Notes: generated by a model from the sequence alone, not told the origin. A DNA stretch of 37,016 nt from Verrucomicrobiota bacterium (GCA_016871575.1 VHCW01000047.1:1-37016); one strand, 5' to 3'; counted from the first letter of the stretch, positions 25,339-33,920 are shown. Translations and numbers: made by a program.

Positions 25339-27143
25339 AGGTGATTCGTGGCTTTGTCGTTTTGATGATGTTGACCTCCTTGGATGCAGGGCAATCCGAT
25401 GTCGTGCTCGGGGCGAGCGCGACCATCGTCTTGGTTGTCCCAGCCGACGCGGACGAGTTCGAGAGAAAGGCGGCGACGTTGCTTCAACGATGGCTCCGTC
25501 CGAACAGACCTGAGATCGCGGCGGAGGACAAACTCGGAGACACGGCAGGCCAACTGGTGTTCGCCATCGGTCGCACTCGATGGGCGGACAAGGAGAAACT
25601 CGCGTCGCTCTGGCAGGACGGCTTCGTCATCCGGCGCACGAACGATATCATCGTCATCGCCGGGGGCAAACCGCGCGGCACGTTGTTTGGCGCGGTAAGA
25701 TTCCTCGACCGGTTCTGCGGCGTGCGGTTTTACCTGCCCGACCAGCTTTTCACCAGCGCGGCGAAACAAAGGCTGGCAATTCCGGCGACACTGGACATCA
25801 CCGAGGAGCCTTTCGTCCGGGCCACGAGTATGAGTGGGCCGCTGCCGGTGCCCGGTTACAACGACTGGTTGCTGCGCATCGCCGGCAACACGCGCGCTGG
25901 GCTGGCGGGCACGCACCAACACAACATGTGGCACGCTTTTCCGCCGGAGAAGTTTGCCAAGCGCTGGCCGGAGATTTATCCGATCGTCAAGGGCGAGCGT
26001 TACATTCCCCAAGCCGCCGCGGATCAGAAGTGGAACCCGTGTTTCAGTGAACCGAAGTTGCTCGATGCCGCCGAGGAAACCGTCATCGAGTACTATCGCG
26101 CCCATCCAGATCATCTCTGGTATTCGTTTGGCATTCAGGACAGCCACGTGATGTGCGAGTGCCCGCGCTGTGCGGCGTTCGTCAAGCAGCGCAAGGAGCG
26201 CGTCACTGCGTGCTCGGAGTTGTTCTGGCGGTTCATGAACGCGCTCGCGGAGCGACTGGAGAAAAAGCTGCCGGGTAAACGCATCGAGGGTCTCGCGTAT
26301 TCGATGACGCGCGTGCCGCCGCCGTTCAAGCTGCACCGCAACATCGTCGTCTTTACAAACCTCCACATTGCCGAGTTGGACGCCGACCCCTTTATGAAAC
26401 GGGGAGAAGACGGTGTTACGCCGCTCGACCGCTGGCTCAACGTTGCGGGAGTCTATGCCAATCACGATTGGCACCAGGGGAGCGGTTACCTGATCCCGCG
26501 CATCTACAGCGGCTACTGGTCACGGTTCATGCGCCACCTTAAAACGAAAACGCCATTCACGTATCAGCACGCCGAGACGTATCCGAATTTCGGCCTCGAC
26601 GGCGCAAAGTCCTACGTCCTCGCGCAAACATGGTGGAACCCCGATGTGGACACGGTTGTGCTATGGCGACAGTTCTGTGACGATATGTTCAGTTCTGCTG
26701 CCGGGCCAATGTTCGAGTACTTCGCGATGCTGGAAAAACTCTGGACTTCGCTCGACAACGTGGAAGGCCCGGAGCGTAAACTGAATCGTTGGAGCAACCA
26801 GTTCGTGACCACCGAGAAAGACCGCGAGACCATTCGGCGCTGCCGGGCGTTGCTGGACGAAGCCAAGTCACTCGTGCGGAGCGATGCGGAGCAGAAACGG
26901 GTTGAACTCTTCTCGAAGACGTTTCGCTTGAGCGAATATCTGTTTGAGTTTGCCGCTGGGCCACCGGTGAGTGCCGCGAGAATCGAAGAAGCGAAACGTC
27001 ACGTGCAGGAGGCGATCATTCCCGACCCTTTGACGCTCTACCCAAACATGCGCTCAATGCGGGTTATCGAAGCCGCGATCAAAGGAGCTATCGGCAAGAA
27101 ACCAGTCACAAAAACCAATGGAGGTCATCGTACAACGCCATGA
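25335..27143 (+). CDS. Exported DUF4838 protein
   Basis: A 602-residue protein with a short Sec-like leader (MKVIRGFVVLMMLTSLDAG). Residues about 25-145 resemble the alpha-glucuronidase/hexosaminidase-type N-terminal domain (ATLLQRWLRPN ... FVIRRTNDIIVIAGGKPRGTLFGAVRFLDRFCGVRFYLP). From about 165 a DUF4838 TIM-like domain follows with GTHQHNMWHAFPPEKF, YSFGIQDSHVMCECPRCAAF, LAYSMTRVPPPFKLHRNIVVF and a C-terminal ADKLW-like helical part. This layout recalls GH67/GH20-like enzymes, so glycoside hydrolysis is likely, but catalytic residues are not established for the family. It overlaps both neighbours by 4 bp. Confidence 0.83.
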   Translation: MKVIRGFVVLMMLTSLDAGQSDVVLGASATIVLVVPADADEFERKAATLLQRWLRPNRPEIAAEDKLGDTAGQLVFAIGRTRWADKEKLASLWQDGFVIRRTNDIIVIAGGKPRGTLFGAVRFLDRFCGVRFYLPDQLFTSAAKQRLAIPATLDITEEPFVRATSMSGPLPVPGYNDWLLRIAGNTRAGLAGTHQHNMWHAFPPEKFAKRWPEIYPIVKGERYIPQAAADQKWNPCFSEPKLLDAAEETVIEYYRAHPDHLWYSFGIQDSHVMCECPRCAAFVKQRKERVTACSELFWRFMNALAERLEKKLPGKRIEGLAYSMTRVPPPFKLHRNIVVFTNLHIAELDADPFMKRGEDGVTPLDRWLNVAGVYANHDWHQGSGYLIPRIYSGYWSRFMRHLKTKTPFTYQHAETYPNFGLDGAKSYVLAQTWWNPDVDTVVLWRQFCDDMFSSAAGPMFEYFAMLEKLWTSLDNVEGPERKLNRWSNQFVTTEKDRETIRRCRALLDEAKSLVRSDAEQKRVELFSKTFRLSEYLFEFAAGPPVSAARIEEAKRHVQEAIIPDPLTLYPNMRSMRVIEAAIKGAIGKKPVTKTNGGHRTTP

Positions 27144-28930
27144 ATCTGAGAAAGAAAATCCAAACCGCACTGGGTATTTGTGGGGTCATTTGCTATATCG
27201 CCTCGGTCTGTGCATCGGCAGCGCCGTCGGCGGGTGGCATGGTGTTTCGTGACGCGTATTGCGAAGGCTTCTACGAGAAGCATCTGCAAGGCATCTGCAC
27301 GGACAATGAAGGTGTAATTTTCTGGAGTTGGACGACTGCGATGGTCAAGACAGACTTGCATGGACGGCTCCTGAAACGCGTGCCGGCGGCGGACCATCAC
27401 GGTGATCTTTGTTGTCACGAGGGCAAAGTCTTTGTGGCGGTCAATCTCGGCAAGTTCAACCAGCCAGCGGGCAGCGCCGATTCGTGGATCTTTGTCTATG
27501 ACGCCGACAACCTCAGTGAAATCGCGCGACACCCCGTCCAAGAAGTCGTTCACGGAGCCGGCGGGATTGCGTATCGGGATGGCCGGTTCTTTGTGGTCGG
27601 AGGATTGCCCGAAGGGATTGAGGAGAATTATGTTTACGAGTACGACTCCGCTTTCAGATTTCAGAAACGTCACGTCCTGGCCAGTGGTTACACCACCAAG
27701 GGCATCCAGACGGCTGCGTGGGCGAACAATGCGTGGTGGTTCGGGTGTTATGGCAGACCGCGCTTGCTGTTGCGCGCCGACGATTCCTTTCGTCTGACGG
27801 GAAAGTGGGAATTCGATGCGTCGCTTGGAATTGACGGACTGGGCGACGGGCGTTTTCTTATCGGCCAGAATATCCGACTCAAGGGCGACGGGCACAAAGG
27901 GCGCGTGCTCATCGCGAAGGCGCACGACAAAAAAGGGTTGTCGTTTGCCACGCCGCCCACGGCGACTTCGGCAGTCGTGATCGCGCATCGCGGCGCAAGC
28001 GGCTACCTGCCCGAACACACGCTGGAGGCAAAGGCGCTGGCCCATGCGATGGGCGCGGATTTCCTCGAACAAGACGTCGTTCTCAGTAACGATGGCGTTC
28101 CCGTCGTGTTGCACGATGTCCATCTGGACAGCGTGACTGACGTGGCGCGTCGTTTCCCCGACCGCAAGCGGGCGGATGGACGATTTTATGCGATTGACTT
28201 GACCGTGGCCGAGCTTAAACAACTCAAGGTAAGCGAGCGCTTTGCCCCGAAGACCGGTCAGGCGGTTTATCCGAAGCGCTTTCCCGTCGGCCAATCTTCG
28301 TTCCAGATTCCAACGCTGGAGGAGGAACTTCAATTCATCCAAGGGCTGAACCGCACTACCGGCGGAAAGGTCGGGGTTTACCCCGAAATCAAGGCACCCG
28401 CGTGGCACCGCAAAGAAGGCCACGATATCAGCAAGATCGTCCTCGATGTGCTGGCGCGGTATGGTTACAAGACCAGAAAAGACAACTTCTGGCTCCAATG
28501 CTTCGATGTCGCCGAAGTGAAACGAATCCGCTCCGAACTCGGCTTCCAAGGCAAGCTTGTCCAGCTTCTCGGACGATACAGCAGCGGCGACACCGCCGCA
28601 GTGGACAACGATTTTCTGCGGACGCGCCAAGGCCTCGAAGAAATCGCGAAAGTGGCAGACGGCATTGGCCCTTCGGTGAGCCATGTCGTGACCGGCAAAT
28701 CCGGCGACTTGTTTCAGGTCACGGACCTGGTCAAGAACGCACACGCCTTGAAACTTGCTGTGCATCCATACACAGTGCGGGCGGACGATCTCCCGAAGTG
28801 CGCCACCTCGCTGGAGGAACTGTGTTGCATTCTTCTTTTTGATCTGGGCGTGGACGGCCTCTTTACCGATTTTCCTGACCGGTGCATCGCGGTGCGGAAC
28901 CTTTGGAACCAAACAGGACGTGAACCCTGA
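27140..28930 (+). CDS. Propeller-like domain fused to glycerophosphodiester phosphodiesterase
   Basis: A 596-residue exported protein (leader TALGICGVICYIASVCASAAPS). Residues about 30-265 have repeated short beta motifs (LQGICTDNEGVIFWSWTTAMVKTDLHGRLL, HHGDLCCHEGKVFVAVNLG, GAGGIAYRDGRFFVVGG, GIQTAAWANNAWWFGCYG), suggestive of a beta-propeller. From about 278 comes a GDPD/GlpQ TIM barrel: VIAHRGASGYLPEHTLEAKALAHAMGADFLEQDVVLSNDGVPVVLHD, with the HRG, E-x-D and HD active-site residues, PEIKAP, and the end DGLFTDFPD. GlpQ enzymes cut glycerophosphodiesters into glycerol-3-phosphate and an alcohol; some homologues act on other phosphodiesters. It is the last gene of the chain. Confidence 0.86.
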   Translation: MNLRKKIQTALGICGVICYIASVCASAAPSAGGMVFRDAYCEGFYEKHLQGICTDNEGVIFWSWTTAMVKTDLHGRLLKRVPAADHHGDLCCHEGKVFVAVNLGKFNQPAGSADSWIFVYDADNLSEIARHPVQEVVHGAGGIAYRDGRFFVVGGLPEGIEENYVYEYDSAFRFQKRHVLASGYTTKGIQTAAWANNAWWFGCYGRPRLLLRADDSFRLTGKWEFDASLGIDGLGDGRFLIGQNIRLKGDGHKGRVLIAKAHDKKGLSFATPPTATSAVVIAHRGASGYLPEHTLEAKALAHAMGADFLEQDVVLSNDGVPVVLHDVHLDSVTDVARRFPDRKRADGRFYAIDLTVAELKQLKVSERFAPKTGQAVYPKRFPVGQSSFQIPTLEEELQFIQGLNRTTGGKVGVYPEIKAPAWHRKEGHDISKIVLDVLARYGYKTRKDNFWLQCFDVAEVKRIRSELGFQGKLVQLLGRYSSGDTAAVDNDFLRTRQGLEEIAKVADGIGPSVSHVVTGKSGDLFQVTDLVKNAHALKLAVHPYTVRADDLPKCATSLEELCCILLFDLGVDGLFTDFPDRCIAVRNLWNQTGREP

Positions 28931-29002
28931 AATAATATCCTTGAGAACGCGGACGCTTGTTAACGTCGCGCACAGCCGCTGCGCAGGACTGCATGGCGCG
29001 CG

Positions 29003-30136
29003 TCAAGGGAGGAAGCGGGCCTTCTTCAGTTTGTCCGGCAGATAAGTGTCGAGGACGAAGTTCAGGCCGTGCTTGGCGAAGGCTTGTTGCTCGACGCGGA
29101 CGCCGAGCTTGATCATGTGGTTCAAGGCGTCCTGCCATTCCTTGTGGTGCTTGATGAAGGGATCGTTCTTGAGGGCGTCGTTGGCGCGTTTGATGTCGGC
29201 TTCTTCGAGCGGGTGCGTGGCGTCTTCGAGTTCGTAGTCGTGAATGTCCTGCGGAGTGACGCCGAGGTAGTGCGCTTGCGGCACGCAGAAGAACCGATTG
29301 ATGTGCGCCGCTTGACCGGAGCCGACCTTGAGGGTGCGATAGATGTTGCAGTAGCCGTACGGGTCGCCGTCTGTGAAGGCCAGCACGGGCAGGCGCTGGT
29401 CGTCGGCAAGCCGGCGGATGAAACGACGGCAGGCGCGGGTAGGGACGCCGCTCATCGAGATCAGGACGCACTTCGCCCGCTCGTAATAGCGATGGTGCAC
29501 CAAGCGCTGGAACAGGGAGGCGGTCTCGATGGCGAGGATGAACTTGGCCTTGCCGGCCTCGAAACGCAGGTGCTCGACCCGCGACGGAATGCTCCAGGCG
29601 CCGCTGCCGAGTTTGGTGCAATCAATCCGAATGGGTTTGCCGGTGGCCGGGTCCTGATCAATGACCACCAGCGGGCCGGTGACGTCCCCGCCGCGTTCCT
29701 CGGGGATGTAGCCGAGTTGTTCGCGGTTGATGGCGAGCATGGCCTCGATGTCGTCGAGGAGCGTGTCGCTTTCCGGCTGCTCATCGAACCGGCATTCGCC
29801 CCAGCTCTTGCTGTTGTAGTACACCTCGCGCTTGCCAGCGATGTCGTCCTTGTCCAGCAGGTCGTTCTTGGTCGTGGCCAGCAGGCGCATTGACTGGGCG
29901 AAAGTTTTGACGGTGTTGTACGACAAAGTGCGAGTGGCGGTGCGGCCGAGGATCTCGAAGTGGCCGCGTTTCACGTCGTACTTCACGTTCTGCAACGAAC
30001 GGATCGGGAATTCCATCGAGGGCTTGAGGTGTTTCTTGATGATGTCGGCGTGGATTTCCTGCGCCACCGAGACGATCTTCTGGGACGCGGCTTTCTTGGA
30101 CACGACGGTCGGTGCGGAGACTACAGGCTTGCTCAT
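29003..30136 (-). CDS. DNA topoisomerase VI subunit A (Spo11-like)
   Basis: A 377-residue protein of the TopoVI-A/Spo11 family, which cuts both DNA strands through a tyrosine while subunit B supplies ATP-driven gating. KREVYYNSKSW (residues 102-112) contains the catalytic Tyr (Tyr107). The Toprim metal site is AIETASLFQRLV (Glu204) and FTDGDPYGYCNIYRTLK (Asp256, Asp258). CVLISMSGVPTRACRRFIRRLADD lies between, as in the family. The length is that of archaeal enzymes. An AAAGGA site precedes the ATG at 30136. Subunit B lies upstream on the same strand, but a GxxExxY gene with repeats separates them. Topoisomerase VI is mostly archaeal and plant; bacterial cases are uncommon and suggest transfer. 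Confidence 0.93.
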   Translation of the reverse strand: MSKPVVSAPTVVSKKAASQKIVSVAQEIHADIIKKHLKPSMEFPIRSLQNVKYDVKRGHFEILGRTATRTLSYNTVKTFAQSMRLLATTKNDLLDKDDIAGKREVYYNSKSWGECRFDEQPESDTLLDDIEAMLAINREQLGYIPEERGGDVTGPLVVIDQDPATGKPIRIDCTKLGSGAWSIPSRVEHLRFEAGKAKFILAIETASLFQRLVHHRYYERAKCVLISMSGVPTRACRRFIRRLADDQRLPVLAFTDGDPYGYCNIYRTLKVGSGQAAHINRFFCVPQAHYLGVTPQDIHDYELEDATHPLEEADIKRANDALKNDPFIKHHKEWQDALNHMIKLGVRVEQQAFAKHGLNFVLDTYLPDKLKKARFLP

Positions 30137-30153
30137 GGGTGGTTCCTTTCAGT

Positions 30154-30248
30154 TAACGCAAAGGCGCAAAGGGGGACAACAAGGCGCAAAGGGGGAGGTT
30201 CTGATCCTGGTAACGCAAAGGCGCCAAGTAAGAACGACAAGGCGCAAA
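30154..30248. repeat. Left CGCAAAGG repeat array of the GxxExxY cassette
   Basis: Four related units on the plus strand: TAACGCAAAGGCGCAAAGGG (30154), ACAAGGCGCAAAGGGGG (30179), TAACGCAAAGGCGCCAAG (30211) and ACAAGGCGCAAA (30237). Long and short units alternate at a 57-58 bp spacing. They fill the space between the GxxExxY stop and the topoisomerase VI-A ribosome-binding site. Confidence 0.85.
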
Positions 30249-30259
30249 ATTTTGCATGG

Positions 30260-30640
30260 TTAGAGATGATTGACGACACGCTGGATTCCTTCGCTCACTC
30301 TCGTTTCACCAAAATTGATCAGCAGGCCGAGTTTCTTGCCCGACAGCCGCAGATACGTCAGCAATTGGGCGCCGAATACGGGGATTGTTTTCTCCACCGC
30401 CTTGACCTCGATGATCACCTTGTCTTCGACGAGAATGTCCAAGACCAAAGGTCGCTTCAGCCGACGGCCTTTGTACATAACGGGAACCGGTACCTGCCGT
30501 TCCACTCGCAGGCCACGTGAAACCAATTCCTGACAAAGCGCCTCTTCGTAGATGTCCTCCAACAACCCCGGTCCGCCGAGTTCCTTGTGGACTTCAATGG
30601 CGGCGCCGATGATCAGGTTGCTCAATTCATTCTCGCTCAT
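30260..30640 (-). CDS. GxxExxY protein (PD-(D/E)XK-like)
   Basis: A 126-residue protein. MSENELSNLIIGAAIEVHKELGGPGLLEDIYEEAL carries the G-x-x-E-x-x-Y signature (Gly25, Glu28, Tyr31). Next comes LVLDILVEDKVIIEVKAV, with Asp68, Glu78 and Lys80 spaced as in a PD-(D/E)XK nuclease core, then QLLTYLRLSGKKLGLLINFG. The family is widespread, often multi-copy, and of unknown function; nuclease activity is a fold-based prediction. The ribosome-binding site (GGAGGAAAGG) is built from the end of the right repeat array. It sits between two genes whose products form one enzyme, with no obvious link to topology, so it looks like an inserted cassette. Confidence 0.9.
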   Translation of the reverse strand: MSENELSNLIIGAAIEVHKELGGPGLLEDIYEEALCQELVSRGLRVERQVPVPVMYKGRRLKRPLVLDILVEDKVIIEVKAVEKTIPVFGAQLLTYLRLSGKKLGLLINFGETRVSEGIQRVVNHL

Positions 30641-30645
30641 CCTTT

Positions 30646-30687
30646 CCTCCTTTGCGCCTTTGTTCTGATCTCTGCGCCTTTGCGTTT
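30646..30687. repeat. Right repeat array of the GxxExxY cassette, inverted
   Basis: Contains CTTTGCGCCTTTG (30650-30662) and GCGCCTTTGCGTTT (30674-30687), the reverse complement of the left-hand units, so the two arrays face each other across the gene. The same 8-mer TTCTGATC separates units on both sides (30199 and 30663). Confidence 0.85.
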
Positions 30688-30704
30688 GTTGTTGGATATG
30701 GTTG

Positions 30705-32384
30705 TCACAGGTCGAGGTGGGTTTTTTCCAGCATCTTCTTCAAGTTGCCGACGACTTTGTGCTCTTCCTTGTCGGTCAGGCCGAGGATGTTCTTCAAGCC
30801 GAGGGCGAGGTGCGGGATGTAGAGTTCCATGTAGCTGCGTTTGCGCGCGGCTTCGAGTTGGCGTTCACGTTTGTGCAGGAACACCGACAACCGCCGGCCG
30901 CACTCTTGCAGGGCGAGCGTCAACTCATCAATGATCTCGGCGTAGCTGGCAATGGCGTCCTTGCTCTCGCTGGTGAACGGCACCCAGACGCTCGCCAGGT
31001 GCACTAACACCACCACCGGGCCGATCGGCAACGCATCCTTGGGCTGGCTCAGGCCGTAGGATTTCCAGTTCACTCCGATCACCGCCCGCGTCATCGCGCA
31101 GGCGCCGGCTTGGTAGAGCAGCGGCACGCGATTGGCGAACCGCAGGACTCGAACAGGCTCTTCGGCGCCGACGCCTTCATTTTCTTGGGGGCGCGCGAAG
31201 GCGATGCCGATCTCGACTTGGAACGGATTGCCGCGGTACACCGCCGGCTCGCGCGTCACGGCGGTGAAGAAGTCGGCGGCAATTTCCTTCTGCAACCCGG
31301 CAAGAATCTGCTCTTCGCCGATGGGCGACAGGCAATCAGTCGGCGGCCGCATCAGCTTGGTGTCCTGGATCGCCTTGTACAACGCCTCGCTCTCGTGATG
31401 GGCGATGCGCGTCGGGTTGGTTTTCGGGTCAATGCCGGCGCGGGTGCAGACGTCTTGGGCCGTTTGATCGCTGACGCGCGAGAAGTCGTGGGCGAGGGCC
31501 GAACGCACCGTGCGGCTCTCGCTGTCCTTGAGCATCTGCATCAACAGGCCGAGTTCGACGCCGTGCGGGTGCGGCAGGATTTCGTCGGGGATCTTCGGCA
31601 TCTCCTTCACGGCGCGGTGGTAAGTGATGGCGGTGATTTCAGGTTTGGCGGCAGCCGGTTCGGCTTTCGTTTGCAGCGCGAGGCGGTAGTGGAGCGTCAG
31701 GTGCGGGTTGACGATGGCGCATTGCTTCAGGAATTCGTCCACCGATTGTTTGGCGCGTTGGTACGCCGCTTCCATGTCAATCGAGACGGAGGTGCCGTGT
31801 TTCGAGACGACCGGCGGGCCGTCCGGCTCGCCGGCGGCGTTGACCGCTTGAAATGTCGGGCGCCAATCCTGTTCCGTGTCGCTGAGGATGGCCGGCTTGT
31901 TCTGCTTGGTGTCAATCTGCACCGCCATGGCGTGCGCTTTCTTCGCGCCCTTGATCCGAGAGAGAATGCGCGTGGAGGCGCCGGTGGTGAGTTGGCCGTA
32001 CATGCCGGCGGCGCTGATGCCGATGCCTTGTTGGCCGCGCGACATCCGTAGCCGGTGAAATTTCGAGCCGTAAAGCAGCTTGGCGAAAATCTTCGGGATC
32101 TGGTTCTTGACGATGCCGGGGCCGTTGTCGGTGACGGTGACGCGGAAGCGGCTGTCGGCGATCTGTTCAAGCTCGACCGCGATCTCCGGCAGCACGCCGG
32201 CTTCCTCGCAGGCATCGAGCGAGTTGTCCACCGCCTCCTTGACGGCGGTCAGCAGCGCGCGGCGCGGGCTGTCGAAACCCAGCAGGTGCCGGTTCTTGAG
32301 AAAGAATTCCGACACGGAGATGTCGCGTTGCTTTGTCGCCATGCTCTCGGCGGTTGCGGGTCCGTTACCTGTTCGTTTTGCCAT
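30705..32384 (-). CDS. DNA topoisomerase VI subunit B
   Basis: A 559-residue GHKL ATPase. The Bergerat fold is clear: [42 protein letters not shown] (N box), [29 protein letters not shown] (G1 box), [20 protein letters not shown] (G2-type lid). It is followed by the H2TH and transducer region ([23 protein letters not shown]-type Lys in [34 protein letters not shown]). Together with subunit A it forms an A2B2 enzyme relaxing positive and negative supercoils and decatenating DNA. ATG 32384 lacks a Shine-Dalgarno; a second Met 14 codons on ([13 protein letters not shown]) fits the start of family similarity. It would be the first gene of a B-(GxxExxY)-A unit. Confidence 0.93.
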   Translation of the reverse strand: MAKRTGNGPATAESMATKQRDISVSEFFLKNRHLLGFDSPRRALLTAVKEAVDNSLDACEEAGVLPEIAVELEQIADSRFRVTVTDNGPGIVKNQIPKIFAKLLYGSKFHRLRMSRGQQGIGISAAGMYGQLTTGASTRILSRIKGAKKAHAMAVQIDTKQNKPAILSDTEQDWRPTFQAVNAAGEPDGPPVVSKHGTSVSIDMEAAYQRAKQSVDEFLKQCAIVNPHLTLHYRLALQTKAEPAAAKPEITAITYHRAVKEMPKIPDEILPHPHGVELGLLMQMLKDSESRTVRSALAHDFSRVSDQTAQDVCTRAGIDPKTNPTRIAHHESEALYKAIQDTKLMRPPTDCLSPIGEEQILAGLQKEIAADFFTAVTREPAVYRGNPFQVEIGIAFARPQENEGVGAEEPVRVLRFANRVPLLYQAGACAMTRAVIGVNWKSYGLSQPKDALPIGPVVVLVHLASVWVPFTSESKDAIASYAEIIDELTLALQECGRRLSVFLHKRERQLEAARKRSYMELYIPHLALGLKNILGLTDKEEHKVVGNLKKMLEKTHLDL

Positions 32385-32473
32385 GGTTCGCGCAGGCTAA
32401 CGGAATTTGCCGGGCGTAGCAAGTGTTCCGCAATGCCGCGAGATGTCCCGTTATTTGTGGCGTGAGTCCAAGG

Positions 32474-32501
32474 TTGACGGTCAGTTCTGTCGTGACAGAA
32501 T
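32474..32501 (+). promoter_or_regulatory. Putative promoter with palindromic operator
   Basis: TTGACG (32474-32479), 16-bp spacer, CAGAAT (32496-32501). A perfect palindrome TTCTGTC-GT-GACAGAA (32485-32500) fills the spacer and overlaps the -10, the classical place for a repressor site. It faces the sugar transporter at 32528, but lies in the divergent region shared with the topoisomerase VI operon. The regulator is unknown. Confidence 0.5.
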
Positions 32502-32527
32502 GGAGCCGGTGAAGTTTACTTTGGGCC

Positions 32528-33856
32528 ATGAAACACCGCATCTTCTTTTGGTCCATCACGTCGGCACTCTCCGGGTTTCTGTTTGGCTTCGACACCGTCG
32601 TCATCTCCGGCGCGGAACAAACCATCCAGTCCCTCTGGAAACTTGGTCCCGGTTTGCACGGCGTCGTGATGGCCTCGGCCCTCTACGGCACTGTCCTGGG
32701 TTCGATGCTCGGCGGTTGGCCGACGGACCGGTTCGGAAGACGGGCAACGTTGTTGTGGGTCGGGATTCTTTATTTCGTTTCCGCTGTCTGGTCGGGACTG
32801 GCGACCGGAGCGCCTGCCATGATCATTGCCCGTTTCATCGGCGGTCTGGGCGTGGGCATCTCCACTGTGGCTGCGCCCCTGTACATCGCGGAGATTTCTC
32901 CCCCCGAACGGCGCGGCCGGCTGGCGGGGCTGTTCCAGTTCAACATTGTCTTCGGCATCCTCGTGGCGTTTCTGTCCAACGCGCTGCTCGCCAACGTTGG
33001 CGGCAACGCGTGGCGCTGGATGCTGGGCGTGGAGGCTTTCCCGGCGCTGCTGTACACGCTGCTTTGTTTCGGCATCCCGGAAAGCCCGCGCTGGTTGATC
33101 TGCCGCAAGGGCGACCGCGAGGCGGGACTCAAGGTCTTGAAGCTGATCGAGCCGGATTCCGCGCAAGCCCGCCTCGAAGCTCACGCCGACGAGATCGCGG
33201 CGGCGGCCAGCGCCGAGAAACACGTAGCATCTGGATTCTGGACGTGGCGGCTGCGCGTGCCGATCCTGCTCGCGTTCTTGGTCGCGTTCTTCAACCAACT
33301 CTCCGGCATCAACGCCGTCCTCTACTTCGCGCCGCGCATTTTCGAGATGACCGGCCTCGGCGGGAAAGCTGCGCTGCTGCAATCCGTCGGCATCGGCGTC
33401 ACCAACCTCATCTTCACCTTCGTCGGCCTGTGGCTGATTGACCGGCTCGGCCGGCGGACGCTGCTGTACATCGGTTCGTTCGGCTACATCGCGTCGCTGG
33501 GGCTGACCGCGTGGGCATTCTTCACCCAACACTACGCCATCGTCCCGGCCTGCATCTTCGCGTTCATTGCGGCGCACGCCATCGGGCAGGGGACCGTCAT
33601 CTGGGTACTCATCTCCGAGATATTCCCGAACCGACACCGCGCCGAGGGCCAGGCGCTCGGCAGCTTTACTCACTGGATCTTCGCGGCACTGTTGACCACG
33701 TTCTTTCCGAAGATGGTCACGGCGTTTGCGCCGGGGTACGTCTTCCTGTTCTTCTGTGGCATGATGGTCCTGCAACTGGTCTGGGTCAAACTCTGGGTGC
33801 CCGAGACCAAAGGCGTTTCCCTTGAGCAGATGCAGCACAAGCTGGGCATCGAATGA
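32528..33856 (+). CDS. Sugar porter (major facilitator superfamily)
   Basis: A 442-residue, 12-span inner-membrane proton/sugar symporter-type protein. Diagnostic motifs are GFLFGFDTVVISGA in helix 1, GGWPTDRFGRRATLL (loop 2-3), ARFIGGLGVGISTVAAPLYIAEISPPERRGRL (PxxxxEIxPxxxRG), PESPRWL before the central loop, QLSGINAVLYFAP in helix 7, DRLGRRTLL (loop 8-9), and the closing VPETKGVSLEQM. These define the sugar porter family (XylE/GalP/AraE type); the sugar transported cannot be named. No signal peptide, as expected. Its stop overlaps the ATG of a 16-codon stub (ATGA), which shows that it once led into a coupled exported-protein gene. Confidence 0.93.
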   Translation: MKHRIFFWSITSALSGFLFGFDTVVISGAEQTIQSLWKLGPGLHGVVMASALYGTVLGSMLGGWPTDRFGRRATLLWVGILYFVSAVWSGLATGAPAMIIARFIGGLGVGISTVAAPLYIAEISPPERRGRLAGLFQFNIVFGILVAFLSNALLANVGGNAWRWMLGVEAFPALLYTLLCFGIPESPRWLICRKGDREAGLKVLKLIEPDSAQARLEAHADEIAAAASAEKHVASGFWTWRLRVPILLAFLVAFFNQLSGINAVLYFAPRIFEMTGLGGKAALLQSVGIGVTNLIFTFVGLWLIDRLGRRTLLYIGSFGYIASLGLTAWAFFTQHYAIVPACIFAFIAAHAIGQGTVIWVLISEIFPNRHRAEGQALGSFTHWIFAALLTTFFPKMVTAFAPGYVFLFFCGMMVLQLVWVKLWVPETKGVSLEQMQHKLGIE

Positions 33857-33903
33857 ACCAAACTACCATCCTTCTCGCTGCCCTGCTGCAGGCGGACCGG
33901 TAA
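33853..33903 (+). pseudogene. 16-residue signal-peptide stub, gene remnant
   Basis: ATG overlapping the transporter stop reads MNQTTILLAALLQADR then TAA. It has the n- and h-region of a Sec signal peptide and nothing after it. ATGA coupling to the preceding gene is the pattern of intact gene pairs in this window, so this looks like the 5' end of a deleted exported-protein gene. A tiny expressed peptide is the alternative. Confidence 0.45.
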
Positions 33904-33920
33904 CCCACGGAATTGGCATC

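Noticed and set aside
30154-30248. Possible CRISPR array
   Set aside because: Units are short, unequal and merge without unique spacers, and no cas gene is present.
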